DNA from: Paratinospora sagittata
Lineage: Eukaryota; Streptophyta; Magnoliopsida; Ranunculales; Menispermaceae
Length of the DNA: 64,000 nucleotides
Direction of reading: 5' to 3'
NCBI GenBank assembly: GCA_035771175.1
Contig: CM069607.1
Coordinates: forward strand, 22,142,001-22,206,000
The notes beneath the pieces are model-generated. The model searched no databases. It worked only from the letters and a program-made list of their open reading frames with translations, and was not told the DNA's origin. This document shows, in pieces, positions 30,483 through 43,215 of the stretch. Position numbers and translations under genes: made by a program. How positions within the stretch are numbered: the stretch's first letter is position 1; every line of letters starts with the position of its first letter.

Positions 30483-32300
30483 CACATATATAATAATGGA
30501 ATTTGCCATTTGTCAACTACCGTAAGTGTTTAACATTTGGAACTAAATTTCTAGTTTATCCCATATAGAACCTACCATCCTAATTTCAATTACAACATCA
30601 ATATTACTTTCTAATCACCAAAATACCATAATTCATCATGTAAATTAACATAAGTTCTAACCAATTTTCATACATTCAAACTCTTAGCTACTGCTATATG
30701 AGGCTTTCCTCCCACAAAATAGAAAAACCTGATTATTTTTTCCATGTATGTCCACTAATTTCAGGATTTCCGTACAAATTAACATCGAAACTTCATAAAA
30801 ACACGTGTATCAAAATCCTTAACTTTTGGGATTGTTCTAGGGTTCAAATACCATTTCAAACCCAACCCAATTCGTCCAAATCAGTTTAATTGTCCAAACA
30901 TCATTTTCATAGCTTAATTGAAGCAAAACCATGAAAAAAAAATTGCTTATCTAACCTTAGATTGGAGCTAGGTTTTAATCCTTTTTCGTCTCCTTTTCTT
31001 TCCCTGCTAAAAACTACTCCAAATGACAAGCTATCGAGCTATTTACGAGCTTTAAATTCGCCACCGTCTTAATCGGCCAATTAACCAATTAAGAAAAAAA
31101 GATTTCTTTTTCATTCCAGTCAATTGGATAACCCTGTTCTTTATTTTTCCCAGTTTTCACAGCGCCTTTTCGCCACATGCCCAAATGCACATCGAATATA
31201 CATGAGTTATATATCGAAATTCATGTAAAAATATGTCTAAGGCTCATTTATGACATGTTCAACTATGTTTCCTACACCAATTCTATGGTTACACACTTTG
31301 AAACACATCTCAAAGTAAAACGTACCAATAATTACACCGTATAAGCACCTTTTAATATATTTATACATTTATACATTTAAGTCAACAATAAGATTTGACT
31401 AAATTTACTAGATGTTACAAAATCAATCCAATCGATTTGTTCAATATTTGAATTAAAACCAAATCGAACAATCAAACTGATTGATTCATGCATCATGACA
31501 AGAGAGTGAATGAAAGTGAATGACTGTTAGTTTTAGGCATAGGATGATGATGTTGACAATGACAGGGATATCCAATTACCATAATTATTAAGGACATGTA
31601 TGAGCACATTTTAATATTGTTCTTATAAATAAATTACAGTAAAATTATTCCAATGCAAAATATTAATTTAACGGAAAGGCATTTCTTGAGCCATACTCAA
31701 CAAATCTTCAGCATATATTGCGGCTTTGGTTTAACATGTGGGGATGCGAGATGAGGAATGATATATCACTGTCATCTGACACAAACAAAAATAACTCGGA
31801 TAATTAATTAACTTAGTCGAATCTTTTCTTTACTTAATATAAATATTCTGGATTTATTATCGGATATTCCCATATTAAGTATTATTCATTCCGTTTTAGA
31901 AATGAAGAGAAAATTACATCGGGCTGTCATCCACGCCAGTACTCCTCGTGACTACTGCTACTACTACCACCGCATCCGATCAATAATGACCTGTACAGCG
32001 TGGAACCTACGTGGATATATTTGCTTCATTTTTTTTTAAGGGATTTGTCTTTTTAAAGGTGTATTGAGACCAAAACAATAGTAATGTTCAGAAATCTGGC
32101 CCTTTGTGCAATGGTCACACTCATCCGGAAAACAAATTATATATTTTATATTGGTACACCCGGAACGATGCTGCTTGCAGCTATCACTCATTAATATTGT
32201 ACATTACCACATTGTCATTATACGTAGATCTAAAAGTTAATGATAAGGATTAGTAATAGCTACAGGATTAGTAGTAGTAGCTATCAACTATGTATTAATG
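30483..32300. other. AT-rich DNA, no recognised gene or repeat
   Basis: No TE domain, terminal repeat or RNA gene recognised. On the reverse strand at about 32030-31930 there is a short open stretch ending SSSSSHEEYWRG and a TGA, with no upstream coding support; too short to call. This may be one of the few pieces of non-element DNA here. Confidence 0.4.
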
Positions 32301-32870
32301 GGCTTGTTTGGTATTCGTTTCGCTTATAGCTTTTATAAAAATACTTATAAAAAAAGTATTTACAAAAAGTTGAAGTTGGTGATAATTAAATAGTATTAAA
32401 GAACACAACTTTGATCTTAAAGATTTCTTATATGTTTTAATGTATCTAAAATGAGAATCTTGAAGCCTATTTATAAACTTTCAGTGTGTGTTATTATGGA
32501 GACAATTTTCTAGAAGAGATATGACTTATCATGAAAAGTCATGATGTTTTAGTACGAGGGTGTGCCATCTTTGTGATATATCTTCTCATACTAAATCATG
32601 TACATGCGGCCATATCACTTTATTTGATCATATTCTTTCAATAATCTGTTTGACAACTTTATTTAAAAAGTTCTTTTAGTAGTTATTTTAGTATTAAAAA
32701 TATAGTTTTGGATTTAAAAAGACTATGAGCAAAATGGAGTTCTCCTTATACAATTTCTCTAAATAGTAATAGATTTACAATTATTGGCACTTAATAAAAG
32801 CAAACAAATGGGCTAAACTCAGCTTTTGCTTATAAAAAGTGAAAAAAAAAAGTGTTTCTATCGCAGTAAC
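32301..32870. other. AT-rich DNA next to the CACTA element, possible MITE
   Basis: Begins GGGCTTGTTTGGTATTCG, a wording common at ends of plant miniature elements, and has a loosely complementary AAGCAAACAAATGGGC at 32800-32816. The terminal match is imperfect and no duplication was found, so the call is weak. No gene. Confidence 0.3.
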
Positions 32871-33120
32871 CACTACAAGAAAATACATATTTTGCGACAT
32901 CTAAATTTGTCACAAAAAGCTAGAATTATGTCGCTATTTATATCTTGCAACAATATGTTTTTGTCGCAAGTTTGTTGCAAATTGTGCTGCTCTACTACTA
33001 TTTTACAACATGAGTTTTAATTGTCGCTAAAAACTAATTTAATTGTTACAAAACTTTAATTTGTCATAATAATTGAACTAAATAGTAACAACTAGTTATG
33101 TCGCCAATGTTTTAACACTC
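32871..33120. repeat. CACTA terminal repeat and subterminal GCGAC/GTCGC repeats
   Basis: Terminal CACTACAAGAAAA, then both orientations of a TTGCGACA-type octamer (e.g. TTTGCGACAT 32892, ATGTCGCTA 32928, TTGTCGCAAG 32961, ATTGTCGCTA 33020, ATGTCGCCAA 33098). In En/Spm these subterminal repeats are binding sites of the second protein (TnpA). Confidence 0.85.
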
Positions 33121-33256
33121 TAACTCATCTTCATTTATTGGGCATTTAAAACTAACCAATAATTAAATTATCTAAGAAAACCTAAAAGACGATGAAAAAA
33201 TAAACATCAACTAACACATAAATTCATATTTATATTTTAATTATGTAAAACTTACC

Positions 33257-34992
33257 ATGGAAGAGATATGTCGCCAAGAGGTAACTTGGACAGAATTGAC
33301 TATAGGATGGCATCAGTATTCACTTCTTTATCTTTCAATTGATTTACTTCAACAGCAAATTCTTGTGCTTATTTTTCAGCCTAACTCTGCCTTCTTGTTA
33401 GCCTCTTCAACATCAATGTTGTTTTGTTTGTTTGCTTTATCAGGTATCTCACATTCAAGAGTACGTAAAAATTTAAAATGAGTCCCAAGGACGACAAAAC
33501 AAGCTTCATTTGTAGTTTTTTATGTCTCCTATAAATTGAGATTGGACATCTACCATGGATTCCTAAATATTACAACATAACCAAGAAAAAGCACAATTAA
33601 CCTAAATATGTATAATTCATATAATTATATAATTTATAAATTTATAATGTAAGTGTAAGATACAATATAAATATCTTTCTTACATAAAGTTCTTGACATT
33701 TCGATGTCATCCATGTGCCATCCTTCTTTGGCGTGTGAGTATTTTTGTAAAAGGTTTGCATATCAGGTTCTTCCTGGGTCTCACAACATCTCTCTAATTT
33801 TCAAACATTACATAAAAAAATAAAGTATTATATTTTAATAAATAAAGAATTATCAATAAAACGATAAAAAATACCATCTCATGACGAAGTCAGACAAATG
33901 ATTTTGAACCAGTAGAGTGGTTAGTTTTTAATTTCTTTCGATTCTCGCTATTTGTTCGACTCCTTTTCTGCATTCAATTTGCATAAAAAAAAAAACTTAC
34001 AAATAATTGCAAATACACATCTAACTTTATGTAATTATGAAAAAGAAAAAATTATCAAACCTGAAATTTCTCATCACAGAATTTGTCACAAACTTGAGAC
34101 CATTCTTCTTTTGTCATAGATTCAAAAGGATGCGATCGTGCCTCGTCAAGTGAGCCAAAAGTCTTGAAATACTTGTGCAACTTGTTCTTGTATTGTCTAA
34201 AGCGTTTTGCCAAATATGCATTTGTACCTTCTGTCACATTTTGAGGCTCATATCTATATCGACACGATTCTGAAAAACATAAATAATAAGAAAAACATTA
34301 AATTTGGATTAAAAAATATCACGAGTGTATTGCATATTAACGAAAAATTGCTAAAATAAAATTAAATATCACTTACTAATATTCGTCGATATATGCTTTC
34401 TTTTTCTGCATCTGGTAAATTTTTTCAATAAAAAAAATCATGGGTGCATACCTTCGACAAATCAACCCTACCTCTGCAACAAACTCTTTAGCCCATTTCC
34501 CAACTAGTTTTTGCTTTCTTGGAAGAATAACAAATTTTTGGCCTATATCTATTGTTAAGTTCAATATGTTTTGTAAATGTAAGTCCTAATGCCCTACCAC
34601 AACCTTTTTTTCAAAAATATTCGATCATACAAAATATTTAAAAAAAAAATTAAAAGTAAAGTGAACATTACCATATTCCAAATAGGATGATTCTAGTTGT
34701 ACCCATCAAAAACACTTTTTCTGTCCACCTTCTTAATAAATGTTTAATGATGATACATGACAAGTGGTCAGAGTGAGTGTTTTCATGAATAAAATAGGAT
34801 TTCTCTTTCAAATATATGTTGACCAAATGCTTTAATAATAGTAAAAAACTCATACTTAAAAAATAAATATTTAATTAATAAAATCATTATTATCTTACCT
34901 CTTTCAGAATCATTAGTAGTGGAAATAGGATTTTCAGTAAATGGTGTATCTTCTTCCATAGTTTGTGGTTGTAGTCGATGCCCAGGTGCCAT
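33257..34992 (-). pseudogene. CACTA second gene, Ptta/En/Spm transposase (Transposase_24)
   Basis: Reverse-strand exons: 34992-34899 (MAPGHRLQPQ...NDSERG, then GT), about 34576-34380 (IDIGQKFVILPRKQKLVGKW, then QMQKKKAYIDEY), about 34270-34062 (TNAYLAKRFRQYKNKLHKYFK, HPFESMTKEEWSQVCDKF), 33965-33875 (NRKKLKTNHSTGSKSF), about 33790-33690 (DMQTFYKNTHTPKKDGTW) and a coiled-coil-like tail to about 33257 with a stop near 33380. These are the conserved blocks of the plant Ptta/En/Spm family (PF03004), thought to bind the element's ends. Exon edges are approximate. Confidence 0.75.
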
Positions 34993-36120
34993 ATTAAGAA
35001 ACTATTAACCTATAGCAATACTATATTATAATATTATCATGCAAGCAGCAAGGGTATAAACATACATCAACATGTGATCTATTGAAAAAAAAAAACAATA
35101 TACTTACCTATCTTTGAATTATAGATCACACTATATGGCACATAAATAATAAAATTAATCTCATAAAGCTTAAAAAGATAAATACAATAAAAATTAATTT
35201 AAATACAATAGAACAATTAATGTACAATGATATTATAGGATTTCCAAAAATAATGAATGCAACTTAAGCTGAAATGCAATAAATGTTTCATTACTTATTT
35301 AACTCCGCAACAAAAAAAAATCAAAAATTACAAATAGAATATGAATAAAAATTTATTGTTAAAAGAAAATCATAGGCTACATAAGATCATCTATATCATC
35401 AAAATATTCAATGATTGTATCATCTTCATCATTTGAGTCATCATCAATAAAATCATCTTCTTCACCACCTGTTAAGGTGTTTTGAAAATCAATAGAAGCA
35501 TCAATAAATTCTGCACCCATATCATTTCTACGTAGTGGTACAATATCTTGCTCATTATCTCTTACAATTTCCTCATACCTATTTGACTCATGTTGTTGAA
35601 ATGGTTCGCTTTCACTGGTGTCTTCATCTATTCTTTCTATCTCTTGAATATCATAAGAGTTTCTTGGTAATATCTTCTGCACTACTTGCCAAGAACCTTT
35701 GAGTTTAGTATCAACAACATAAAACACTTGCTCTGCTGAGATGCTAAAATAAATGGGTCATCCTTATACCATTTACAGGAAACATTAACACTTGTGAAGA
35801 ACTCATCTACTTGAATTCCCGATGTTTTGTTACTAACATCCCACCAATCAAATTTGAAAAGGACGACTCGATTCCTACTGTTGTATGTTAATTGGATTAT
35901 ATCAATTAGAATGCCATAAAATTCAACATCTTGTGTTTCATGATCCCTTTTCGCTACTATCCCAGTATTTTGAGTTCTACAATGTTTTCCATGCTCCATG
36001 GTGTGAAATCTGAACCCATTGACATTGCATCCAGGATATCGAATAATGCGTGCATCAAACCCATAAGCTAAATCATATAGGTCATCTGTAGTTTCAAGTG
36101 AATTTTGTTCGCGCAAATTA

Positions 36121-36757
36121 ATACTAGTACAATAACTAAGCATTTAGTTTTAAATGTCATCTAACTTATAGTTCTAGGTAAATACTTACGCGTTGTTCAA
36201 ACCATTTGGAAAATTGTTTTTCATGTCTATGGAGGACGTTAGTTATTCCTTGTGACTTAACATACTCCAAGTGCACCCTACATATACAAATTTAAATTTA
36301 AATATAAAGAAACATATCAATGCGAATAAGAACTTACGATGACATAAAAATATAATGTTGTAATTTACTTACTTTAAATAAGATTCAATTTCTTCACAAT
36401 TATTCAACACATATTATTGGGCCCCCAAAATATCCATTTGATCTAATTCCCCATGAATTGCACCTCCAAATGGACGTACTTTTTGAGAAAAAATAGACAG
36501 GCCTCCGCAATTTTGTTCTTAACCTCCATCATAGTTGCGTTCTTCTCTATTGAATCTAGTTTCAATTCCTTGAAGGTACATTGAGCAAAATGTCAAACAT
36601 TCACTATCAATGTATGCTTCTGCAATTGAACCTTCTGGTCTTGCTTAATTCCGTACATACTTTTTAAGAGTAGAGAGAAACCTAAAAATAATCATTGATA
36701 CAATTAAAAAGACATATACACATGTATATTATAGATGAAATATTTGTAAATTATTAC
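36121..36757 (-). other. Intact introns in the CACTA TPase
   Basis: On the reverse strand three introns have consensus ends and join expected residues: about 36757-36684 (YPIER | GTAATAATTT ... TTTTTAG | FLSTLKKYVR), 36374-36281 (EIESYLK | GTAAGTAAAT ... TATATGTAG | VHLEYVKSQG), and about 36189-36128 (QFSKWFEQR | GTAAGTATTT ... TTGTACTAG | before SINLREQN). Joining them restores the usual TPase residue order. Confidence 0.75.
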
Positions 36758-36960
36758 CGTTCAATTGGATACATCCCTCAAAACTGCACTGGTCCAGCAA
36801 GAATTGCCTCACGTGGAAGGTGAATAGCTAAATGAACCATAACATCAAAAAATGATGGTGAAAATATATTTTCTAACTTGCAAAGAATAATGATAATATC
36901 TTGTTCCAATCGTTCTAATACTTCCAATTTTAATGTTCTGCAACACAATTCTCTAAACAA

Positions 36961-37040
36961 CACCCCCAATTCTGCCAATGTTTTAGAAACATCTCTCCAA
37001 CACCCCCAATTCTGCCAATGTTTTAGAAACATCTCTCCGT
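36961..37040. repeat. 40-bp tandem duplication inside the TPase gene
   Basis: 36961-37000 and 37001-37040 are identical except for the last two bases (CACCCCCAATTCTGCCAATG... repeated). It repeats the codons for DVSKTLAELGV and, not being a multiple of three, shifts the frame. Confidence 0.95.
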
Positions 37041-39089
37041 AAGTAACCACGTAACGCAACAAGAAGTAGTCTTTGCAAAAGAATGTGACAATCATGACTT
37101 TTCATCCCTGACATTTTACAATCTCGTGCATTTATGCACCTTGAAATATTAGATGCATACCCATCAAGAAATTTAACTGATTTCAACCATTCACACAATT
37201 CTCCTTTTTAGTGTATAGCATGCAGGTGGCATAATATATTTTTCACCATTAGGGACTAAGTGTAATTCTTTCCTAATACTCATTTCCTTCAAGTCTATAC
37301 GTGCCTTTGGTGTGTTCTTTGTTTTCCCTTCAATATTTAATAATGTTCCAAATGCATTATCACATATGCTTTTTTCGATATACATCACATCTTAATTGTG
37401 TTGAAGTTTAAGGATATTTCAATATGGTAATTCAAAGAAAATACCTTTTTTTGTCTAATTTAGTTCTCCTGTTGTACGCTTCCTTTTATTTGTTTTCTGA
37501 GTAATCCCAAATATAACGGGATGGACATACTTAAGTTGTTCTAACACATCATTCCCAAAGAATTGTTTTAGCTGTGATCTATGCTCTTGTTTCCCATTAA
37601 ATGCATAACCTTTTTTTTGCCAAGTATGATTCATTGGCAAGAAATGACAATGACCCATATAACAAGTTTTTCTTCCATACTTCAGAAATTGTGAACATGT
37701 ATCTTTATTACATACTAGACAAGCCATTTTTCCTTTAGTACTCCATCCCGATAAATTAGCATATGCAGGAAAATCATTTATGGTCCAAAGTAGAGCAGCA
37801 TGCATGGTAAAAGTCTGCTTTGTTAAGGCGTCATAAGTCTGTACGTCATTTTCCCACAACTCTTTCAACTAATCTATCAATAGTCGAAGATACACATCAA
37901 TATTATTTCCATGCAATTTTGGGCCAGGAATAAGCAAAGACATCATAATAAAAGGCACTTTCATACATACCCAAGGAGAGAAATTATATGTCACGAGCAA
38001 AACTGGCCACAGATTGTAGGAATTGCTCATGTTTCCAAATGGATTGAAACCATCACTTGCTAACCCTAGTCGAACATTTCGTGAATCTTTGGCAAACCAA
38101 TCATATTCTTTATCAAATGACTTCCAAACTTCAGAATCAGCCGGATGCCTTAACTCATTTTTCACCTCCATGCATTTTTCTTGGTGCCACCTCATATTAG
38201 ATGTCATTTTTCTTGACATAAACAACCTTTGCAATCTTGGTGACAAGGAAAAATGTCGTAGAACTTTTTGGAGAACTTTTTTACCCTTTCCTTCATTATT
38301 TTTGTACCTAGATTCATGACAGATTGGACATTTTTTTTTCCTTCTCATATTCTTTCCAACATAAAACACAATCGTTTTTACATGCATGAATATGCACGCA
38401 TCCAAGACCTAATTCACACATAATAGTTCTTGCCACATAATGGGATTTCGGTAATGTTTCACCAACAGTAAGAACATCCTTAAGAAAGTCGAGCAACATA
38501 TCTATAGATTTATTGCTCCATCCATTAACTACTTGCAGATGAAATAACTTAACTAAAAAATATTGCTTCGAATATTTTTGGCATCCTGGGTATAATTCAG
38601 ATTGTGCTTCTTTCAATAATTTATCAATTTTTTTTGTCTCTCCTTCAACATGTTCACCAAGACCAGGGTCATTAGATGATTCATATAGTGTCTCATTTTG
38701 ATCATCATTATTAGATGACTCCCTCATGCTTGTATCCATATGGTTTCCAGTATGAATATCTTCTAGAATTTCTTGCATAGAATTGTCTTCATCTTCTAAT
38801 AAACTTTTAGTATCAAAACCATCATTATCATAATTTTCTACCACTGAACCAATATTTTCACCATGTTGATCCCATGGATCCCATGGATTATATTGTTTGT
38901 CCGTCCAAAACACAAATAAGTGTTCCTCCACATCATCTAAGAGACGATAAACAATGTTACGACACCTTCGACATGGGCATCGATCCTATTAATAGAATTT
39001 GTATGGTAGCGTGCAACACTTATAAATTGTTTCACTCCTATATATTGAGGAGAGCTCCTATTCGTAAGTTGCATCCAACTTTTATCCAT

Positions 39090-40792
39090 ATCTATGTCAT
39101 GCAGTTAAAAAGAAGAGAACATTTTAATGTGTATAAGATAAATTCAATGTTAATTGCATAAAACATTACTTCAAAGTTATTGACTGTTTCTAATAAAACA
39201 GAAACAATTACACTCCATTTGCAATTGCAGCTGATCAAATGACTAGATAAATATAACACATCAAACCTTGTTAAATCAAGTTTTTGTTTGTCAACATTTA
39301 TCTCTCATCTTGTTGCATCTCTTGGCATTTTAATAGTTTTCATAAACGTGGAATGGATTTAACTTAACACATATACAAAGATGCGCAATTGACATAAAAT
39401 ATGAAGAAAATAGAAGAAAATTTAGGTAGTCGAGCTATTTTCCATCCTCTTTCTACTATATTCCCCTACAAGAATCATTATTTTTTTCCCTTCATTTATA
39501 AAGTGCCTGCTCCTCTCAATTGTTTTAAACCATAAAACACTTTTTAAGATGAAATGCACCAAACTACCACTCTCCACAAAACATGAGATTCAAAGTCTTT
39601 TTTCACAGATCTATACTCATAATGAAAAATTAAAATAATTATAAACCCCAAACCTCGAAACCGAAGTAGAGCCCTAATTCAGTAATCAAAATGATAAACT
39701 CCAACTTTGTTTGATCATGCAATGAGAAATTTGATGTCATTAGTAAGGAATTTGACATGTATAGCAAAATCCTAGTAAACTATCAAGTGACATTGATAAC
39801 TGGTGGCTTGAAAACTTTGCTTTCAACCACACACAAAATTACATTAAAAAAACAACAATTTGCGGATTATACTAAATTACATTCAAACAACAATGATCTA
39901 CAAATTATATTTTTGTTTAACTTGCTTGAATCAAGAAGAAAAAGTGAGGAAATCAACATACTAGCGTTTGCCCTAAAATCAAAGCAGCAAACTTCTCCTC
40001 GTCCAATCCTCTTCTACTGCGCCCTGCCCTAGAAACAGAGCAGCCATTCTTTCTGCTGTGCCAGATTGAAGCTTTCCTTGTCTTCACAACTCATTGTGCA
40101 CAACCACGATTCCACGAAGATTTTGCGAGAGGAAAGCTCCTTTTCGCTTTTTTTTTGGCGCCTCTTTCTTTATTCGCCTCATTTTCTTTCTCTTTTTGTC
40201 TCGTTTTTTTTTCTCATTGAAAATTGAAAACACGATTCTTTTTTCTTTGAAAACACGATTCTTTTTTCTTTGAAAACACTAAGCCCTATATATTAGAGAA
40301 AGTGGTCCTTTGCACTAACCAAAAAAAATAAAAATATTATCGTTTGCCTAAAAAAGCAAGTGTTAAACAAAAAAAAAAATTGGTTGGTAACATAATCTTA
40401 AATAATAAATTAAGTTTTATTAAAAATAATAGAACAAAATTAATATTTCTTATAATGAATAATAAAATATTTTTTTATAAAAAAGTAATTTTTTTATTAA
40501 AAATATGAACATTGATTTTTCTAAAAATAATAACGTAGTTCATGTATTATGAAACTTTTATTTGGATTTGATATATTTTAGACATTTTTCATAGATTAAG
40601 ATGTAACAACCCACATTTTACAAAAAAAAAAAAAGAAAAAAACATTTTTAATTGTTTTGTTTTTTACTTTGTTTTCTAGTTTTAATTTTATGTTTTTATT
40701 ATGGCAACTTTTTTTTTTGTATCTTTTCCATTTTATATTTTTGCAACTAGATTAATTTTGTACAATTAAAACTTATTAAAATAAAAAAATTA
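39090..40792. other. Upstream part of CACTA element or flanking DNA, no gene seen
   Basis: Probably holds the TPase promoter, leader and possibly a first intron, then flanking DNA. Features: a tandem CACGATTCTTTTTTCTTTGAAAA repeat at 40232-40280, TATATA near 40287, long T and A runs, and a TAACAACCCACATTTT patch near 40604. No CACTA right terminus (TCTTGTAGTG) recognised. Confidence 0.4.
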
Positions 40793-42162
40793 TGTCACAC
40801 ACCCCCCCCCGGACGTACCTAAACCGACAGGACACTCACGAACGGAACACGAATGCATTATAACAATAACCGAGTGCGCGAAAACACGATTAAGTACAAG
40901 TCTGATTTCATTAATTTCAAAATATATTTGTACATGAAATAGTTAAGAGAACATCCTTCTAAAATCCCCAATGAATAATACAAAGGGTACAAAACTGTAG
41001 GCCCAAAAATCTGCACCAAGTCTACCCTAATCTCCTATGAAAAATTGGATAACATCGGGGTGAGCTACACGCTCAGTGGGTAAAATAGTTCGTGAATATA
41101 ACAATTAATAAAACAAACTTCATAATCAAATATCATAAATACACATCAAAGCTTCATAATCAATCCAACATGTATGTATGCATGACACCGTCTCGTATTA
41201 TGATTATACGTCGCTTGAGTTCACATACAGATGTCCCTCCCCAGAAGTAGTCGGGTTCTTATTGTACGTCCCTCCTTAGGAACGACGCTTTGGATTCTCG
41301 TACAGATGTCTCTCTCCAGAGAAATATAATGAATAGTGAACATTACTTCTAACTATTCTATGAATCATAAACCACATAAGTCTCTAGGTGGTACTTATGA
41401 ATGATGTCAATGGATGAACAGGTCCGATCTTTACTTAACATTATACATGATTTGGCAACGTCTGGTGATCCTTATCAAGGTCGGTATCACCACGTGCAAG
41501 GTTAGGACACATTCAGTATTACTTGTACAAGCTGATAGCTTTCAAATAAGACCAACCAGATCAGTCTCTAGTTTGAGAGGTGAGACACGATGTCTACTTA
41601 AATACCAATCGTCTAGACCAGCACGTTGCCTCCCGTTCACTATTTAAAGTTACTGAGGACAAGACTGAGTCTGGTTGAGCCAAATTGACCACTAATCCAG
41701 CATAGCAACAGTGTAATACATGAACTTCAATTATACAAGTATAAGTATGACAAGTATAAATATTATACTTAATAATGCAGTGTAAATGAATAGTAGACAT
41801 AATGATAAATGAATATAAACTTTAATAAAAGTATAAGACACAAACCTATGTTTCGTTCCCCACCTTCAGATAAAAACTCCTCTGTCGAACTGGCACCTTC
41901 CCCCGAGCAGAACCGCATTACTTGTACAAGCTGATAGCTTTCAAAAGAGAAGACAAAAACTCAAGATGAGTGAGAGAAAGAAGAAAAATCACAATGAGAA
42001 GTGATTTTGGTGTGAGAAATGAGGGGGAGTTCCTTAAATAGGAAAAAAATGTGCCCGAAGGTTCATGCATGAGCCTGAAGGTTCGGGCTCGCGCCTGAAC
42101 AATCAAGCAGGCCCAACGTTCAATTTTTTTTTCTTTTTGTTGTGCAAACTTAGGGTATTACA
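40793..42162 (-). repeat. Gypsy-B 3' LTR, 1370 bp
   Basis: Ends TGTCACACACCCCCCCC (40793) and GGGTATTACA (42162), and lies directly beside a polypurine tract and pol on the reverse strand, as a 3' LTR should. It ends at AATTA, the presumed target pentamer; the matching side is not present because the element is truncated. GC-richer patches near 41210-41300 (CCCTCCCCAGAAG, GTCCCTCCTTAGGAACGAC). Confidence 0.75.
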
Positions 42163-42277
42163 CTCTACCCCCTTTAAAAGGATTTTGCCCTCGAAATCAG
42201 TCAAAGTAGTCATGATTGCTATCAGCGCGAGATTCACCGCCATCGTCATCGTTTGCTAGTTCAGGCCCCAACTGCGG

Positions 42278-43215
42278 TCAATCTGCCATATCTAACCAGC
42301 ATACCGGAGATCTGCAAGGGAGACCATAGAGAGCCTCATGCGGTGCCATGTCGATACTAGTTTGGTAGCTGTTGTTGTATGCAAACTCAGCCAAATGTAA
42401 GTGTTTTGCCCATCCATTATGAAAGTCCAAAATGCAGCACCGTAACATATCCTTCAAGATCTGGATCAGACGCTTTGACTGCCCATCAGTCTGAGGGTGA
42501 AAGGTTGTGCCCATGGTGATCCTGAAGCCCATTCTACTCTGGAAACATTGCCAAAACTTTGATGTGAATCGAGGGTCTCGATCGAAGACGACCGTAAGTG
42601 GTATGCCATGGAGGCGCACGATCTCTCTTTCATATAGTTCGGCAAGCTTGGCGGGTTTATCCGTGAACTTTGTGCAGACTTTGTAAGTCTGTCAACGATA
42701 ACCCAGATAGCATCTTGCCCTTTACTATTTTGAAGCAAGGCCGTAACAAAATTCATTGCGATGTTCTCCCACTTCCATTCTCCAATAGATAAAGGTTGGA
42801 GAAGTCCAGAGGGAAGTCTATTTTCTGCCTTAACTTGCTGGCAAACGAGACATCGAGCAACGAAGTCTGCAATTGCCTTCTTCATTCCAGAAAACCAGAA
42901 TTGTCGCTTGACATCCTTGTACATCTTGTCACCCCCAGGTTGCATAACAAACCTTGAACCACAGTTAGCATTTTTTTCCGAACCTCAAGATTGTTTGGTA
43001 AAGAGAAATGTGTTTTATAGAAAATGGCCTCGTCTTCAGAGACCAACCAGTGAGGAAGGTCCGGTCTGCTGAGTAGAAGTTCTCGTTTCTCCATTAACAT
43101 AGGGTCGTTGGCTTGAGTTGCTGAAATCTTTCGAACCAGCTCAGAGTTGGCTGATAATTGAGAGAGTCGTGATCTTGCTCCCTCATCGATCAGTTGTAGG
43201 TTAAAATTTTCCATC
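42278..43215 (-). pseudogene. Gypsy-B integrase, chromodomain missing
   Basis: Zinc-binding part and start of core at 42466-42945: QPGGDKMYKDVKRQFWF, MKKAIADFVARCLVCQQVKAE, QPLSIGEWKWENIAMNFV. Core second half at 42278-42619: HGIPLTVVFDRDPRFTSKFW, GTTFHPQTDGQSKRLIQ (the usual catalytic Glu of SERTIQ is Lys), FAYNNSYQTSIDMAPHEALYG and a stop at CWLDMAD. A frameshift lies near 42620-42660. Upstream at 42882-43214 is the leader SQLSANSELVRKI. The C-terminal GPY/F and chromodomain are absent: only about 80 bp separate the stop from the polypurine tract. Confidence 0.8.

Larger units (their letters stand above)
32871..39089 (-). mobile_element. CACTA (En/Spm) DNA transposon, right end not located
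   Basis: Left end CACTACAAGAAAATA at 32871 is the classic CACTA terminal repeat, preceded by AAC as the likely 3-bp duplication. Subterminal motifs TTTGCGAC, GTCGC and TTGTCGCAAG repeat between 32892 and 33110. Two reverse-strand spliced genes follow: a Transposase_24-type gene (34992-33257) and a TPase (39089-35377). The expected opposite end TCTTGTAGTG was not found up to the Gypsy-B LTR at 40793, so the 5' end is truncated or diverged; the end given is the TPase start codon. Confidence 0.85.
35377..39089 (-). pseudogene. CACTA TPase (Transpos_assoc, Transposase_21, DUF4218, DUF4216)
   Basis: Single spliced reverse-strand gene. Start MDKSWMQ...NRSSPQYIGVKQF at 39089 (Transpos_assoc), continuing after a one-base shift as RCPCRRCRNIVY; acidic linker; ELYPGCQKYSKQYFLVK (38360s-38600); Transposase_21 from CPICHESRYKN to CLVCN...TWQKKGYAFNGKQEH (38340-37560); DUF4218 with LKSVKFLDGYASNISRC, GMKSHDCHILLQR and FFDVMVHLAIHLPREA (37180-36790); DUF4216 with YGFDARIIRYPG and KFDWWDV (36080-35850); acidic tail to 35377. 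Breaks: frameshift near a T-run at 38330-38340, in-frame TAG at 37871, several Trp-to-stop changes at 37455-37380, a 40-bp tandem duplication at 36961-37040 and a shift near 35730. Intact GT-AG introns remain (see separate entry). Confidence 0.85.

Noticed and set aside
32301..32870. MITE adjoining the CACTA element
   Set aside because: The inverted ends match poorly and no duplication is visible; kept only as a weak note.
38023..38319. Forward open frame of 98 codons
   Set aside because: Antisense of the CACTA TPase Transposase_21 domain.
40290..40330. CACTA right terminus at GCACTAACC
   Set aside because: The text lacks the inverted TCTTGTAGTG and has no subterminal GCGAC repeats beside it.
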